Notes: generated by a model from the sequence alone, not told the origin. A stretch of DNA of 53,704 bases from Nodosilinea sp. LEGE 07088 (GCF_015207395.1 NZ_JADEWX010000024.1:1-53704), one strand, 5' to 3'. Positions 1 to 8,493 are shown, counted from the first letter of the stretch. Numbers and translations are program-made.

Positions 1-626
1 CCCCATCCCGCGCCCACTTACTCGCCACCCTACCCGCAGACCCCCTCGCCGTCTCTAGCTTCTGGGGCTGGGAGCGGATTCACGACTATTTTTGGCCCCT
101 GGCTACCTTTTTTCTCAAGACGGGGGCGTTTATCTTTGGCGGTGGCCTGGTGCTCATTCCCCTGCTCGAAACCGCCGTGGTCAATGACTTTGGCTGGCTG
201 ACCCGCAACGAATTTATTGACGGCGTCGCCCTGGGGTCGCTCACCCCTGGCCCGGTGGTGATCACCGCCGCGTTTGTGGGCTACAAGGTGGCCGGGGCAC
301 TGGGGGCACTGGTGGCCACCGTGGCGATTTTTACCCCGTCGTTTGGGTTCATCATGTTTGCTGCGCCCTTTTTGCTCCAGCTGCGGCAAAATCCCTGGGT
401 CAAGCGCTTTCTCAAGGGGGTGATGCCAGCGGCCCTGGGGGCGATCGCCGCCGCCGCCGTTCCCCTCGCTGCCGCCGCCCTGATTCAACCCACCCTGCCC
501 CGCACTCTGCTGGCGGTGATCGTCGGCATCGTTGCCCTGGTAGCGCTGGTGCGCTTTCGTCGGCCCACCTGGCAGTTGGTGCCTGCGGGGGCGATCGTGG
601 GGTTGATCGCGGGGGCAGTGGTTTGA
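1..626 (+). CDS. chrA: Chromate transporter (ChrA/CHR family), 3' part only
   Basis: The reading frame is open from the first bases of the window to the stop at 624-626, so the gene starts outside it; about 207 codons are visible. The protein is hydrophobic, with the CHR-family signature FGGG followed by LVLIPLLE, then a TPGPVVITAAFVGY block and several membrane segments. This matches the second CHR domain of a two-domain ChrA. The family exports chromate, probably in exchange for sulfate, across the inner membrane. An internal ATG at 150 is not the start, because the conserved FGGG block lies upstream of it. Family confident; true substrate not shown. Confidence 0.85.
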   Translation, partial: PSRAHLLATLPADPLAVSSFWGWERIHDYFWPLATFFLKTGAFIFGGGLVLIPLLETAVVNDFGWLTRNEFIDGVALGSLTPGPVVITAAFVGYKVAGALGALVATVAIFTPSFGFIMFAAPFLLQLRQNPWVKRFLKGVMPAALGAIAAAAVPLAAAALIQPTLPRTLLAVIVGIVALVALVRFRRPTWQLVPAGAIVGLIAGAVV

Positions 627-652
627 ATTTTGGATTTTGGATTTTGGATTTT
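627..652. repeat. Heptanucleotide tandem repeat (ATTTTGG)3 plus ATTTT
   Basis: Three perfect 7-bp units at 627-633, 634-640 and 641-647, then a partial unit, beginning at the base after the chrA stop codon. It resembles the short tandemly repeated repetitive (STRR) heptamers known from filamentous cyanobacteria. Confidence 0.85.
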
Positions 653-744
653 ATGCGGTTGTTTTTCTTCTCTCGCATCGAGACTTGTAGACTTTAACCT
701 GTAAGCGGTTCAGCCCGATCTAAACAATTATTTCGGAGCCGCAA

Positions 745-759
745 AGAAACCGGGTTTCT
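745..759 (-). repeat. Small palindrome AGAAAC-CGG-GTTTCT, possible terminator
   Basis: Perfect 6-bp arms around a 3-nt loop, 6 nt past the stop of the minus-strand PLP-enzyme gene. On that strand it is followed by TTG, a weak T-tract. From memory, this AGAAACC-type palindrome recurs between genes in several cyanobacterial genomes, so it may be a dispersed repeat as well as a weak terminator. Confidence 0.4.
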
Positions 760-765
760 GGCCTC

Positions 766-2001
766 CTACAAAATCTCCGCTAGCTGTTCAATTAAGTGAT
801 CGCATTCCTCAACCGTGTTGTAATGCACCATGCTGACCCGCACCACCCCCTGGTTCGCCATCAGCCCCAGATCTTCGATCAGCCGCAGCGCGTAAAAATG
901 CCCATAGCGAATGCCAATCTGGTGAGCATCGAGCTGGGGTGGAATTTTGTCGCTACTGATCCCCTCCACCACAAAGGAAATCGTCGAGACTCGCTGGGTG
1001 GGGTCGGCGGTGTCGCGGCCAATAATGCGGACGCTGGGCCGACTGTGCAGAAACGACAGCAGCCGTTCATTCAACCGACCCTCGTGCTGCTGAATCAGCG
1101 CAAAGGCGTGATCCAGGGGGCCGACATCAGCAGGCTGTCCGTGGTGACGCGCCACAGACTCAAAATACTCAGGAATCGCCGTCAGGCCGTAGCTCAGCTC
1201 GTAGCTGCTGCCCCCGGGCTGAAACTTGTAGGGCACCGCCGTGTCTTCAATGAAGAAGTGGTTGTAGCCCGGTAGGGCCAGCAACAGCTCTTTTTTGCCG
1301 TAGAGCAGCGCCTGGTGGGGGCCGTAGACCTTGTACAGGCTAAAGCTGTAGAAATCGACATCCAGGGCCTGCACATCCACCCGGCGGTGGGGGGCAAAGG
1401 CGACCCCATCGACGCACAGCAGAGCGCCCTGGGCATGGACTAAATCTGCGATCGCCCGCACCGGATTCACGGTTCCCAACACATTCGAGACATGGGTCAC
1501 CGCCACCAGCCGGGTGTGCGGCGTCAGCAGCGCCTCTAGATCGGCTAACTCAAGCTCAAAGGTGACGGGGTTTACCCGCCAGGTTTTGATCACAATGCCC
1601 TCGCGTTCTAGCTCCACCCAGGGGCTGATGTTGGCCTCGTGGTCGGCATTGGTGACGATGATCTCGTCGCCCGGTTGCAGGGTGGGCCGAAAACACTGGG
1701 CCAGCATGCGCAGCAGCGCCGAGGTGCTGGGGCCTAAAATGACTTCCGCTGGGTCAGCGGCATTGATCCATCTCGCCATCGCCTTCTCCCCGGCGGCCAC
1801 CCGCGCCGTGGCCTGTTGCGACACCGTGTAGCTGGCCCCCAGCTGAACATTGGAGGTGTAGAGAAATTCGGTGATGCGATCGACCACGGGCTTGAGAATT
1901 TGGGAGCCGCCCGCGTTGTCAAAAAACACCCAGTCGCCCGCCAGCGCCGGAAAATGCTGACGCACAAAATCGAGATCTAAACCAGGGGCAGGGTTAGGCA
2001 T
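766..2001 (-). CDS. Cysteine desulfurase-like class V aminotransferase-fold protein
   Basis: 411 residues, a full-length fold-type I PLP enzyme of the NifS/SufS/CsdB superfamily. PLP-site features are visible: His121 in the DHEAN block, Asp198 in CVDGVAFAPH, and the Schiff-base lysine Lys224 in SFSLYKVYGPH. In true desulfurases a Cys follows the R-x-G-H-H motif; here residues 365-370 read RYGHFY, so the persulfide Cys is replaced by Tyr370. It fits the 'cysteine desulfurase-like' branch (TIGR01976 type), and desulfurase activity is doubtful. The start is ATG at 2001. It stands alone, downstream of no obvious operon partner. Fold confident; reaction unknown. Confidence 0.85.
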   Translation of the reverse strand: MPNPAPGLDLDFVRQHFPALAGDWVFFDNAGGSQILKPVVDRITEFLYTSNVQLGASYTVSQQATARVAAGEKAMARWINAADPAEVILGPSTSALLRMLAQCFRPTLQPGDEIIVTNADHEANISPWVELEREGIVIKTWRVNPVTFELELADLEALLTPHTRLVAVTHVSNVLGTVNPVRAIADLVHAQGALLCVDGVAFAPHRRVDVQALDVDFYSFSLYKVYGPHQALLYGKKELLLALPGYNHFFIEDTAVPYKFQPGGSSYELSYGLTAIPEYFESVARHHGQPADVGPLDHAFALIQQHEGRLNERLLSFLHSRPSVRIIGRDTADPTQRVSTISFVVEGISSDKIPPQLDAHQIGIRYGHFYALRLIEDLGLMANQGVVRVSMVHYNTVEECDHLIEQLAEIL

Positions 2002-2129
2002 GGCAGTAGGTTAGCGTTCGTTGAGATGGCATCGCGCCTGAGCCTTCATAGTAGAGCCGATGTTCGCTGGCGATCGCGTTTGATCGTGGCCTTTGGCTAC
2101 ACTGGGGGCAATCTGACTCTGAGGTCGCC

Positions 2130-2396
2130 ATGATTGTCAGCAGCCTTCAGTTTTTAGTTGGCAACAGCACTTATCAAGATCTGGCCCTGCGCTGCGAAGA
2201 ATATCTCCACTATCAGCAGCAGGGCTGGGCCGACCAGCGGCAGCTAGCGGAAGATATGCTGTTTAATCTACTGGTCGAATATCTGGTCAGCAGTGGGGTG
2301 CCGCGGGCCCAGGCCGAGCCTTTCTGCACCGATACCGACAATTTGACTGAGCTGGCCATGCGCATTTCATCGACCCTGGGGCCAGCGGCAGCCTAG
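2130..2396 (+). CDS. Conserved-looking small protein of unknown function
   Basis: 88 residues, soluble, Leu/Gln/Glu-rich and probably helical, with no signal peptide or membrane segment. GAGG lies 5 nt before the ATG. I do not recognise the family. Its stop codon TAG (2394-2396) lies inside the left terminal inverted repeat of the dispersed element at 2392-2504, so the C-terminus (about the last residue) is set by the element. It is convergent with the dehydratase gene. Confidence 0.6.
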   Translation: MIVSSLQFLVGNSTYQDLALRCEEYLHYQQQGWADQRQLAEDMLFNLLVEYLVSSGVPRAQAEPFCTDTDNLTELAMRISSTLGPAAA

Positions 2397-2504
2397 TACT
2401 CGCAGGCTGAAATATGTCCACCGTTCCAGCTCGCTTGGCTCCCTAGCTCTCCTGCTCCCTAGCCCTAAGGACTAGGATCTAAACTTGCGCCGTGGAGTAC
2501 TAGG
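2392..2504. repeat. Dispersed intergenic element, copy 1 (113 bp) with terminal inverted repeats
   Basis: It is bounded by CCTAGTACTC (2392-2401) and its exact inverted complement GAGTACTAGG (2495-2504). The interior has CTCCCTAG-type purine/pyrimidine-skewed repeats. The reverse complement matches 46838-46955 almost throughout, including GCGCAAGTTTAGAT, GGAGCTAGGGAGCC, CCAAGCGA and GGACATATTTCAGCCT. There is no coding capacity. It looks like a small non-autonomous (MITE-like) or REP-like element. The flanking convergent genes both take their TAG stop from the CTAG in its ends. Confidence 0.8.
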
Positions 2505-3459
2505 CCTCTAGCCCAGCGGTACCGGCACCGCAGATCAGGGCACAGACCACTTCGCCAGGTTGGGGCTGATACTGGCCGGTCATCAAGGCGGCGATCGCCG
2601 CTCCGCCACTCAACTCCGCTGCCACGCCCAGCTCAAACCACAGCCAGCGGCAGGCCGCCGCCATGGCGTCATCGCTGACCAGCACAAACTCGTCTACATG
2701 GCGGCGAATGATGTCAAAATTGAGCGGCTCGGTGCGGCGCGGGGCCAGGGTATTGGCCAGGGTCGGGGTCGCCTCCAGCGCCAGGATCTGCCCGGCTTCC
2801 ACACTGGTCTTGAGGGTGGGTGCCCCCACGGGTTCAATGCCAACGATGCGAATGGCGGGTTTCAGCGCTTTGGCCGCCAGACTGACCCCGCTAATCAACC
2901 CACCGCCACCAATAGACACCAGCAGCGTATCCACCTGGGGTAGATCGGCCAAAATTTCGAGGGCCAGGGTGCCCTGCCCGGCAATCACTCGCGGGTCGGC
3001 AAAGGGGTGAATGTAGGTCAAGCCCTGATCGGCGGCGACGGCGATCGCCACCTGGTTGGCGTCGTCCCAGTCTTGGCCAGCAAACACCACCTGTGCCCCC
3101 CACTGCCGCAGCTTTTCGGCCTTAGGGGCGGGCACGTTGCTGCCGAGATAAATGGTAGCGGGCACCTGGGCCAGCCACCCCGCATAGGCCACAGCCAGCC
3201 CATGATTGCCCCCCGATGCCGTGATGATGCCCCGCTGCACTTGATCTGCCGACAGCGATTTCAGAGTGTTGACTGCTCCCCGCGCCTTAAACGACCCCGT
3301 CACCTGCAAGCAGTCGAGCTTGAGCCACAGGTTGGGGCAGCCAGGAATAGTCTGCTTGAGGGCGATCGCAGGCACCAGCGGTGTGTGCCGCAGGTAGGGG
3401 GCAATACGCCGCTGCGCCGCCTGCACCTGCGCTAGGGTTGGGGTTAACTCTGAGATCAC
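2500..3459 (-). CDS. Threonine/serine dehydratase-like PLP enzyme (single domain)
   Basis: 319 residues, fold-type II PLP enzyme. Visible motifs are the Schiff-base lysine Lys58 in GSFKARGA, the substrate loop SGGNHG near 82-87, and the glycine-rich phosphate loop GGGG at 184-187. There is no ACT regulatory domain, so it is the short catabolic or racemase-like type rather than biosynthetic IlvA. It would convert L-threonine or L-serine to 2-oxo acids plus ammonia; serine racemase activity cannot be excluded. The start is GTG at 3459, 9 nt after the stop of the 38-codon gene upstream, suggesting translational coupling. The stop codon falls in the terminal repeat of the dispersed element. Confidence 0.85.
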   Translation of the reverse strand: MISELTPTLAQVQAAQRRIAPYLRHTPLVPAIALKQTIPGCPNLWLKLDCLQVTGSFKARGAVNTLKSLSADQVQRGIITASGGNHGLAVAYAGWLAQVPATIYLGSNVPAPKAEKLRQWGAQVVFAGQDWDDANQVAIAVAADQGLTYIHPFADPRVIAGQGTLALEILADLPQVDTLLVSIGGGGLISGVSLAAKALKPAIRIVGIEPVGAPTLKTSVEAGQILALEATPTLANTLAPRRTEPLNFDIIRRHVDEFVLVSDDAMAAACRWLWFELGVAAELSGGAAIAALMTGQYQPQPGEVVCALICGAGTAGLEA

Positions 3460-3468
3460 AGGATAGCT

Positions 3469-3585
3469 CTAGACAATCTGCTGACTATGGAGAAAAAAAT
3501 ACACCAGCCGAGCCAGGCTGAGGCCAATAAACGACACCAAAATCACCGTGATGGAGACGCTGATAATATCTCGGACAGCTTTCAT
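3469..3585 (-). CDS. Predicted 38-residue single-pass membrane protein
   Basis: An open frame from ATG (3583-3585) to TAG. Residues about 7-32 form one hydrophobic helix (IISVSITVILVSFIGLSLA then LVYFFL), preceded by a short charged head and ending in a polar tail. This size and layout are typical of cyanobacterial small thylakoid or cytoplasmic membrane subunits, but I cannot match it to a known Psb, Psa, Pet or Ndh subunit. It ends 9 nt before the dehydratase start on the same strand, so the two are probably co-transcribed. It is divergent from the solute-binding protein gene. Confidence 0.5.
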   Translation of the reverse strand: MKAVRDIISVSITVILVSFIGLSLARLVYFFLHSQQIV

Positions 3586-3659
3586 AGGTCTAGTAAAGCG
3601 CTATGGTTGATCAGTATTCTCCCCCAGAAAGGGAACCAGAGAGGGAAGCCGAGGGGCCA

Positions 3660-4790
3660 ATGCTCATGAATCGTCGCAGCTTCTTGGCGGGTGCCGGTGG
3701 GGTCGCCCTGACGACTTTGCTGGCCGGGTGCCAGCGGGGCACCGATGCCAACCTGCGTCTGGCCATGCTGGCCAATTCGGTGCCAGCCCAGCTGCTAAGA
3801 GCCTTTCAACAGTTGGGTGACCAGGGCGGCAATGTGGCCGTCAACCCCCAAGACTCGCTGGTAAAACTGTATAGCCTGCTCCAGGGATGGCATCACCCGC
3901 CAGATGGGGCCACGGTAGCGCCGGTGGCCGACTGGGTGAGTTTAGCCGACTACTGGCTGGCCCCGGCTATTCAACAAAACCTGATCAAACCGCTAAACGT
4001 ATCGAGTCTGACCTCATGGAAGAGCTTGGCGCCAGTCTGGCCAGAGTTAGTGCGCCGCAGTGCTGAAGGCCTGCCCAGCACCGATGGTGATATCTGGGCT
4101 ATGCCCTACCGCTGGAGCCATCTGGTACTGCTCTATGACGCTACTCGCCTGCCCCGCGATCAGGCGCTGAGCACCTGGGCCGATCTGTTACGCCCCGAGC
4201 TAACCCGACGCGTGATTTTACCCGATCACCCCCGCCTGGTCATTGGGCTCGCCCAAAAAGCAGTCGGCGCCTCGGCCAATAGCGCAGACCCTGACGCAGT
4301 TCAGGGGTTGAAGCCTTTCCTGAACGATTTACACCAGCAGGTACGCGCCTACGACACCGACCACTATCTAGAAGCCCTGATTGTCGGGGATGCCACTGCG
4401 GTTGTCGGCTGGTCAGACGATGTGCTTCCCCTGCTCAAGCAGTATCAGCAATTAGCCGCCGTGGTGCCGCCCGAAGGCACCTTGCTCAGTGCCCAGCTGT
4501 GGGTGCAGTCCGAAGCCATCCCCGAACAATCGCCCCTGGCCCTCAACTGGCTCGACTTTTGCTTGGGCGATGACTTTGCCAAACAACTCGCGATCTATGG
4601 CCAAAGTACATCTCCTAGCCTTTGGGGAGTCGGCCCCAACGATTTACCGCAGCCGCTGCAACAGCCCGCTACCCAAGTCTTGTTACCGGAGGTAGCCGAC
4701 CAAAGTGAGTTTCTTTTGCCTTTAACCCCTGAGGCTGAAGCTCGCTACAGTGACCTCTGGCAAAACCTGCGGAGTAAAGCGCAAACTTAG
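3660..4790 (+). CDS. Extracellular solute-binding lipoprotein (polyamine/iron-type, family 1)
   Basis: 376 residues from the chosen ATG at 3660 (ATG at 3666 also possible). The frame is open from 3603, but GAGGGG sits 4-9 nt before 3660 and the protein then begins with a proper export signal. The N-terminus has twin arginines (NRRSFLAGAGG), a hydrophobic stretch and a lipobox (LLAGC), indicating Tat-type export and lipid anchoring. The mature part resembles periplasmic binding proteins of the PotD/family-1 class, with conserved-looking W and Y positions. No permease or ATPase genes adjoin it, so its partners must be elsewhere. Substrate unknown. Confidence 0.75.
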   Translation: MLMNRRSFLAGAGGVALTTLLAGCQRGTDANLRLAMLANSVPAQLLRAFQQLGDQGGNVAVNPQDSLVKLYSLLQGWHHPPDGATVAPVADWVSLADYWLAPAIQQNLIKPLNVSSLTSWKSLAPVWPELVRRSAEGLPSTDGDIWAMPYRWSHLVLLYDATRLPRDQALSTWADLLRPELTRRVILPDHPRLVIGLAQKAVGASANSADPDAVQGLKPFLNDLHQQVRAYDTDHYLEALIVGDATAVVGWSDDVLPLLKQYQQLAAVVPPEGTLLSAQLWVQSEAIPEQSPLALNWLDFCLGDDFAKQLAIYGQSTSPSLWGVGPNDLPQPLQQPATQVLLPEVADQSEFLLPLTPEAEARYSDLWQNLRSKAQT

Positions 4791-4845
4791 CCGCTAGATC
4801 GTCAGCATAACCCCCAAAATTCTGTCTACAACTCGCCACCGGGAG

Positions 4846-5751
4846 CTACAGACCACCATCAGCAGCAACCGTCTGGTCTGAGGCTGCTGGGGTTTGTTGA
4901 CGCTGGGCGATCTCTGCCACCAGATTGCGCTGAATTTGCCCAATCTGGGTGATATCTAGGTTAGCCGAGCAGGTGTTTACGGTTAGCGGTGCTGAGGCTG
5001 TTGCTTCCGGTGAGGGGGCAAAGTCACAGGCATACAGCCCTACCAGTCGAGAACTGTGACTATTGCCTTGGAAAAACCGCAGATTATAGCCAAAGGTTCG
5101 GGCCGCGGTGCCAAACTGGTTGAGTGCGGCAAAGCGCTCGTTGTAGGTCAACACCGACCAAATTTGAGGGTTGATCAAGACATCTATCACTGAGTCAGCC
5201 GAGTCTTTAATCTGGTAAGAAATCCACGATTGCACCAGGCGGCGTCCGCCGAGGTGGTTGGTCAAAGAATCGCGGTTCCACCAGAGACTGGGCAGCGTCA
5301 TGGTTTCGGCAGAGGCTCGACGACTATCGCTCGATAGCGACCCATCGACAATGCTCCGACTAAACTCATCGGCACTGGCCAGATTGGCAGTAGGAAACAC
5401 CAAGAGCTGACAAAGCGTCTGGTCAAGGGACTGCGATCGCTCAGGCCAATAGGTTGACAACACCTCAGTAGGGCAACAGGCGGCCTCAATAATGCCGTTT
5501 TCATTAGCCCCTGCGCTGGCACAGGTGGCCGAGGGGTCAGCTCGACTGGGCGTCACGGCTCCCACAACCATTAACCCAGTGGTCGCTATTGTTAAGCCCA
5601 CGCACCGTGGCCAGTGGCGAGATCTGGGTGATTTGGGGTGAAAAAACTGGGCCGATCGCAACCACTGACCTAGCCATACCCCGCCCTCTACTAACAGCCT
5701 CCTGGCTCGATATGCCGTTATTTGAGGTGATTGTTGACCTTGCTCACCCAT
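4846..5751 (-). CDS. Secreted protein of unknown function
   Basis: 301 residues from ATG at 5751. A hydrophobic segment near residues 52-65 (VGLTIATTGLMVVGAV) is followed by TPSRADPS, a likely signal-peptide cleavage site near residue 71. The first ~45 residues are unusually long for a leader, so translation may start downstream. The mature part has an early Cys cluster (CASAGANENG then ACCPTEV) and further Cys, suggesting disulfides in the periplasm. I do not recognise the family. It begins 33 nt after the stop of the radical SAM gene on the same strand, so it is probably co-transcribed with it. Confidence 0.65.
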   Translation of the reverse strand: MGEQGQQSPQITAYRARRLLVEGGVWLGQWLRSAQFFHPKSPRSRHWPRCVGLTIATTGLMVVGAVTPSRADPSATCASAGANENGIIEAACCPTEVLSTYWPERSQSLDQTLCQLLVFPTANLASADEFSRSIVDGSLSSDSRRASAETMTLPSLWWNRDSLTNHLGGRRLVQSWISYQIKDSADSVIDVLINPQIWSVLTYNERFAALNQFGTAARTFGYNLRFFQGNSHSSRLVGLYACDFAPSPEATASAPLTVNTCSANLDITQIGQIQRNLVAEIAQRQQTPAASDQTVAADGGL

Positions 5752-5784
5752 GTTCTGGCCCTCGTAGGGTCTACATACAGAAAA

Positions 5785-8406
5785 TCAAACAAAAATTAGC
5801 CGACTACGGTGTACATGCTGAAGTTCAAGGGGCTGTTTTGCCACCTGCTCTACCATAGAGACGACTTGTTCTGGGCGGAGTAGGTTCCCGTCATTGCGGC
5901 AGTTACCCACCACCTGTAACCAAACTTCGCAGCTATCTTCAGGATACTCTAGCCCAAATGATACGAGCGGTTCTGCATCAGCGATGCTGAGTTCATGCAG
6001 CCGCTCTCGCAGGTTCACCACCTGGGTTTTTCCAGACTTGGTTTGCTTCTCCCACAGCACCTCATCCAGGGCCATGACGGCCTCAATCCACTGGGCCCAG
6101 GGGGGCAAACCCGGCTCCTCTGGCCGCAGGCGCAGGTAGTATTCGGCCTGGTCGAGACGCTTAGTGGCCGAAGCCTCACCGAGGGGCACCTCAACCACAT
6201 CGTAGAGGGGAATTTCCGCCGGCAATTGGGCCGCAAACCGCTGCCAGAAGTCATCGGGAGCCACAGTGCGAGTCAGCTCAAAATCCACCACTTCACCGCT
6301 GCTGGTGGCACCCAAGGGCAGCGCATTGGCGGGGGAAACCCGGGGCCCCGGGTGAAAGCCGCCAGTAAATGCGATCGGCAAACTGGCTCGGCGCAGCGCC
6401 CGGTCAAATAGTCGAACCAAATCTAAATGACCGATCAAAGCCATAGAGCCCAGCTTGCCCAGGGTCACCCGCAGGCGCTGCACTCGCTCAGAGTTGGGCT
6501 GACCATGGCCAGCAAAGGCAGGAATTGGCGGCGGCGGCACCACCACGTTGTGGCCAAAGTCGGGGCCACATACCCCACAGTGAGAACACCCCTCAAAGGA
6601 GCAATCGGGCACAGTGGCCGCGTCTAAAGCCCGCTGTAGGTCTTCCTTCAGCCAGGTTTTGTCAATGCCGGTATCTAGATGATCCCAGGGCAGCGGCGCA
6701 TCTAGACTGGCTGCATCTCCCGCCGCCGCCATCAGGTTCCATTCTCCCTGGGCTACTCGGCGGTACTTCCAGCCCAGGCCCGACTCATCAATGGCCTGAG
6801 TCCAGGCGCTGAAGGCTGTTTCCAGGCTTTCCCACCAGGCATCCATACCCGCTCCCAGTTCCCAGGCCCGACGCACCACTGGGGCCAGGCGGCGATCGCC
6901 CCGACCGACAAAGTCTTCCATCGCCGAAATACGCACATCGGTAAAGTTCACCTTGGCCCAGCGCATCGCTCTAAATTCGTTGCGCAACAGCGTCTGTTTG
7001 CGCAAAAATTCTTCGGTGGAAACTGAGTGCCATTGAAACGGTGTATGGGGCTTGGGGGTAAAGTTGGAGATCGTGATATTAAACGATAGCGGTCGCCGCC
7101 CCTGGATATAGCAGGTCTGACGCAGCCAGCGCACGGTCTCGGCAATGCCCAGCACATCGACATCGGTTTCGCCTGGCAGGCCAATCATAAAGTAGAGTTT
7201 GACGCGGCCCCAGCCTTGTTCATGGGCAGTTTTCACGCCGCGCAGTAGCTCTTCGTTGGTCAGCCCTTTGTTGATAATGTCACGCATGCGCTGGGTACCC
7301 GCCTCGGGGGCAAAGGTGAGCCCCGTCAGCCGAGCACCGCCCACAATGTGGGCAATATTTTCATCGAAGCGATCGACCCGCTGGCTCGGCAGCGACAGGG
7401 AAATATTCTCGTCTTTGAGGCGGTTTTTGACCTCCACGCCCACGGCAGGTAGGGCCAGGTAGTCAGAGCAACTCAGCGATAGCAGCGAAAACTCGTTGTA
7501 GCCGGTCTTGCGCATACCGGTCTCGATCGCATCCACCACCGCCTCTGGTTCTACATCTCGGGCTGGGCGAGTGAGCATACCCGGCTGACAAAAGCGGCAG
7601 CCCCGGGTACAGCCCCGGCGGATTTCCACCGTCAGGCGATCGTGGACGGTCTCAACATAGGGCACTAGCCCCATGGCGTAGGCCGGAATCGGGGTCGCCA
7701 CCCGGCGCAACACCCGCGCCGGGACGTCAGGCCGATTGCGGTGCACCGAGCCATCGGCGGCCATGTCGTAGAACCGGGGCACATAGACCCCAGGCACCTG
7801 GGCCAGATCGAGCAGCAGTGCTTCCCGGCTGAGGCCAGTGGCCTTGCCCTCTTCTAGCACCAGGGCAATCTCAGGCAGCAATTCTTCGCCATCGCCCAGG
7901 GCAACGAAGTCAAAGAAGTCGGCGTAGGGTTCGGGGTTAGAGGTCGCGGTCTGGCCACCGGCAAAGATGAGGGGACTCTCATCACCTGTCGCCGCCTGGT
8001 CGCGCTCCTGCCAGGTGAGGGGAATGCCAGCTAGGGAGAGCATTTCAAGAATATTGGTGGCCCCTAGCTCATAACTCAGGCTAAAGCCCAAAATATCAAA
8101 GTCAGTCAGGGGGCGCTGCGACTCAACGGCAAACAGCGGGGTGCCCGTTTGTTTGAGTTTGTTGGCCAGATCAGCGGCAGGGAGGTAGGCGCGATCGCAC
8201 AATTGCCGGGGCTGAGCGTTCAAAATACTGTAGAGAATGATATGGCCCAGGTTAGAGGCACCGACTTCGTAGACCTCGGGGTAGGTCAAAACCCAGCGCA
8301 CAGTGGCCTGGGACCAGGGCTTATGCACAGCCCCCAGCTCATTTCCCAAGTAACGAGCCGGCTTGGCAATATCATCGGCCACCAATGTATTAATCGATAC
8401 AGTCAC
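5785..8406 (-). CDS. Radical SAM protein with N-terminal B12-binding-like region and C-terminal DUF2344 domain
   Basis: 873 residues. The N-terminal ~240 residues resemble the cobalamin-binding-like region of the TIGR03960 family. The radical SAM core carries the [4Fe-4S] motif C266-x3-C270-x2-C273 within RRGCTRGCRFC. Residues 602-613 hold a second Cys cluster (C602, C607, C610, C613). The part from about residue 635 resembles the radical-SAM-linked domain DUF2344 (TIGR03936), which in some bacteria is a separate protein. The reaction is unknown; tRNA or other modification is plausible. A hairpin at 8494-8531 separates it from the STAS gene upstream. Family confident, function not known. Confidence 0.9.
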   Translation of the reverse strand: MTVSINTLVADDIAKPARYLGNELGAVHKPWSQATVRWVLTYPEVYEVGASNLGHIILYSILNAQPRQLCDRAYLPAADLANKLKQTGTPLFAVESQRPLTDFDILGFSLSYELGATNILEMLSLAGIPLTWQERDQAATGDESPLIFAGGQTATSNPEPYADFFDFVALGDGEELLPEIALVLEEGKATGLSREALLLDLAQVPGVYVPRFYDMAADGSVHRNRPDVPARVLRRVATPIPAYAMGLVPYVETVHDRLTVEIRRGCTRGCRFCQPGMLTRPARDVEPEAVVDAIETGMRKTGYNEFSLLSLSCSDYLALPAVGVEVKNRLKDENISLSLPSQRVDRFDENIAHIVGGARLTGLTFAPEAGTQRMRDIINKGLTNEELLRGVKTAHEQGWGRVKLYFMIGLPGETDVDVLGIAETVRWLRQTCYIQGRRPLSFNITISNFTPKPHTPFQWHSVSTEEFLRKQTLLRNEFRAMRWAKVNFTDVRISAMEDFVGRGDRRLAPVVRRAWELGAGMDAWWESLETAFSAWTQAIDESGLGWKYRRVAQGEWNLMAAAGDAASLDAPLPWDHLDTGIDKTWLKEDLQRALDAATVPDCSFEGCSHCGVCGPDFGHNVVVPPPPIPAFAGHGQPNSERVQRLRVTLGKLGSMALIGHLDLVRLFDRALRRASLPIAFTGGFHPGPRVSPANALPLGATSSGEVVDFELTRTVAPDDFWQRFAAQLPAEIPLYDVVEVPLGEASATKRLDQAEYYLRLRPEEPGLPPWAQWIEAVMALDEVLWEKQTKSGKTQVVNLRERLHELSIADAEPLVSFGLEYPEDSCEVWLQVVGNCRNDGNLLRPEQVVSMVEQVAKQPLELQHVHRSRLIFV

Positions 8407-8493
8407 AACCCAGGTACCCTAACGGACGGATGGAAACGCTACTAAAAGCCTAACAGAGCTAGCAAGCCTATCTCTATTCAGCCCCTAAGTAAA

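Noticed and set aside
796-1275. 159-codon plus-strand frame opposite the PLP-enzyme gene
   Set aside because: Antisense to a conserved enzyme, composition typical of a shadow frame.
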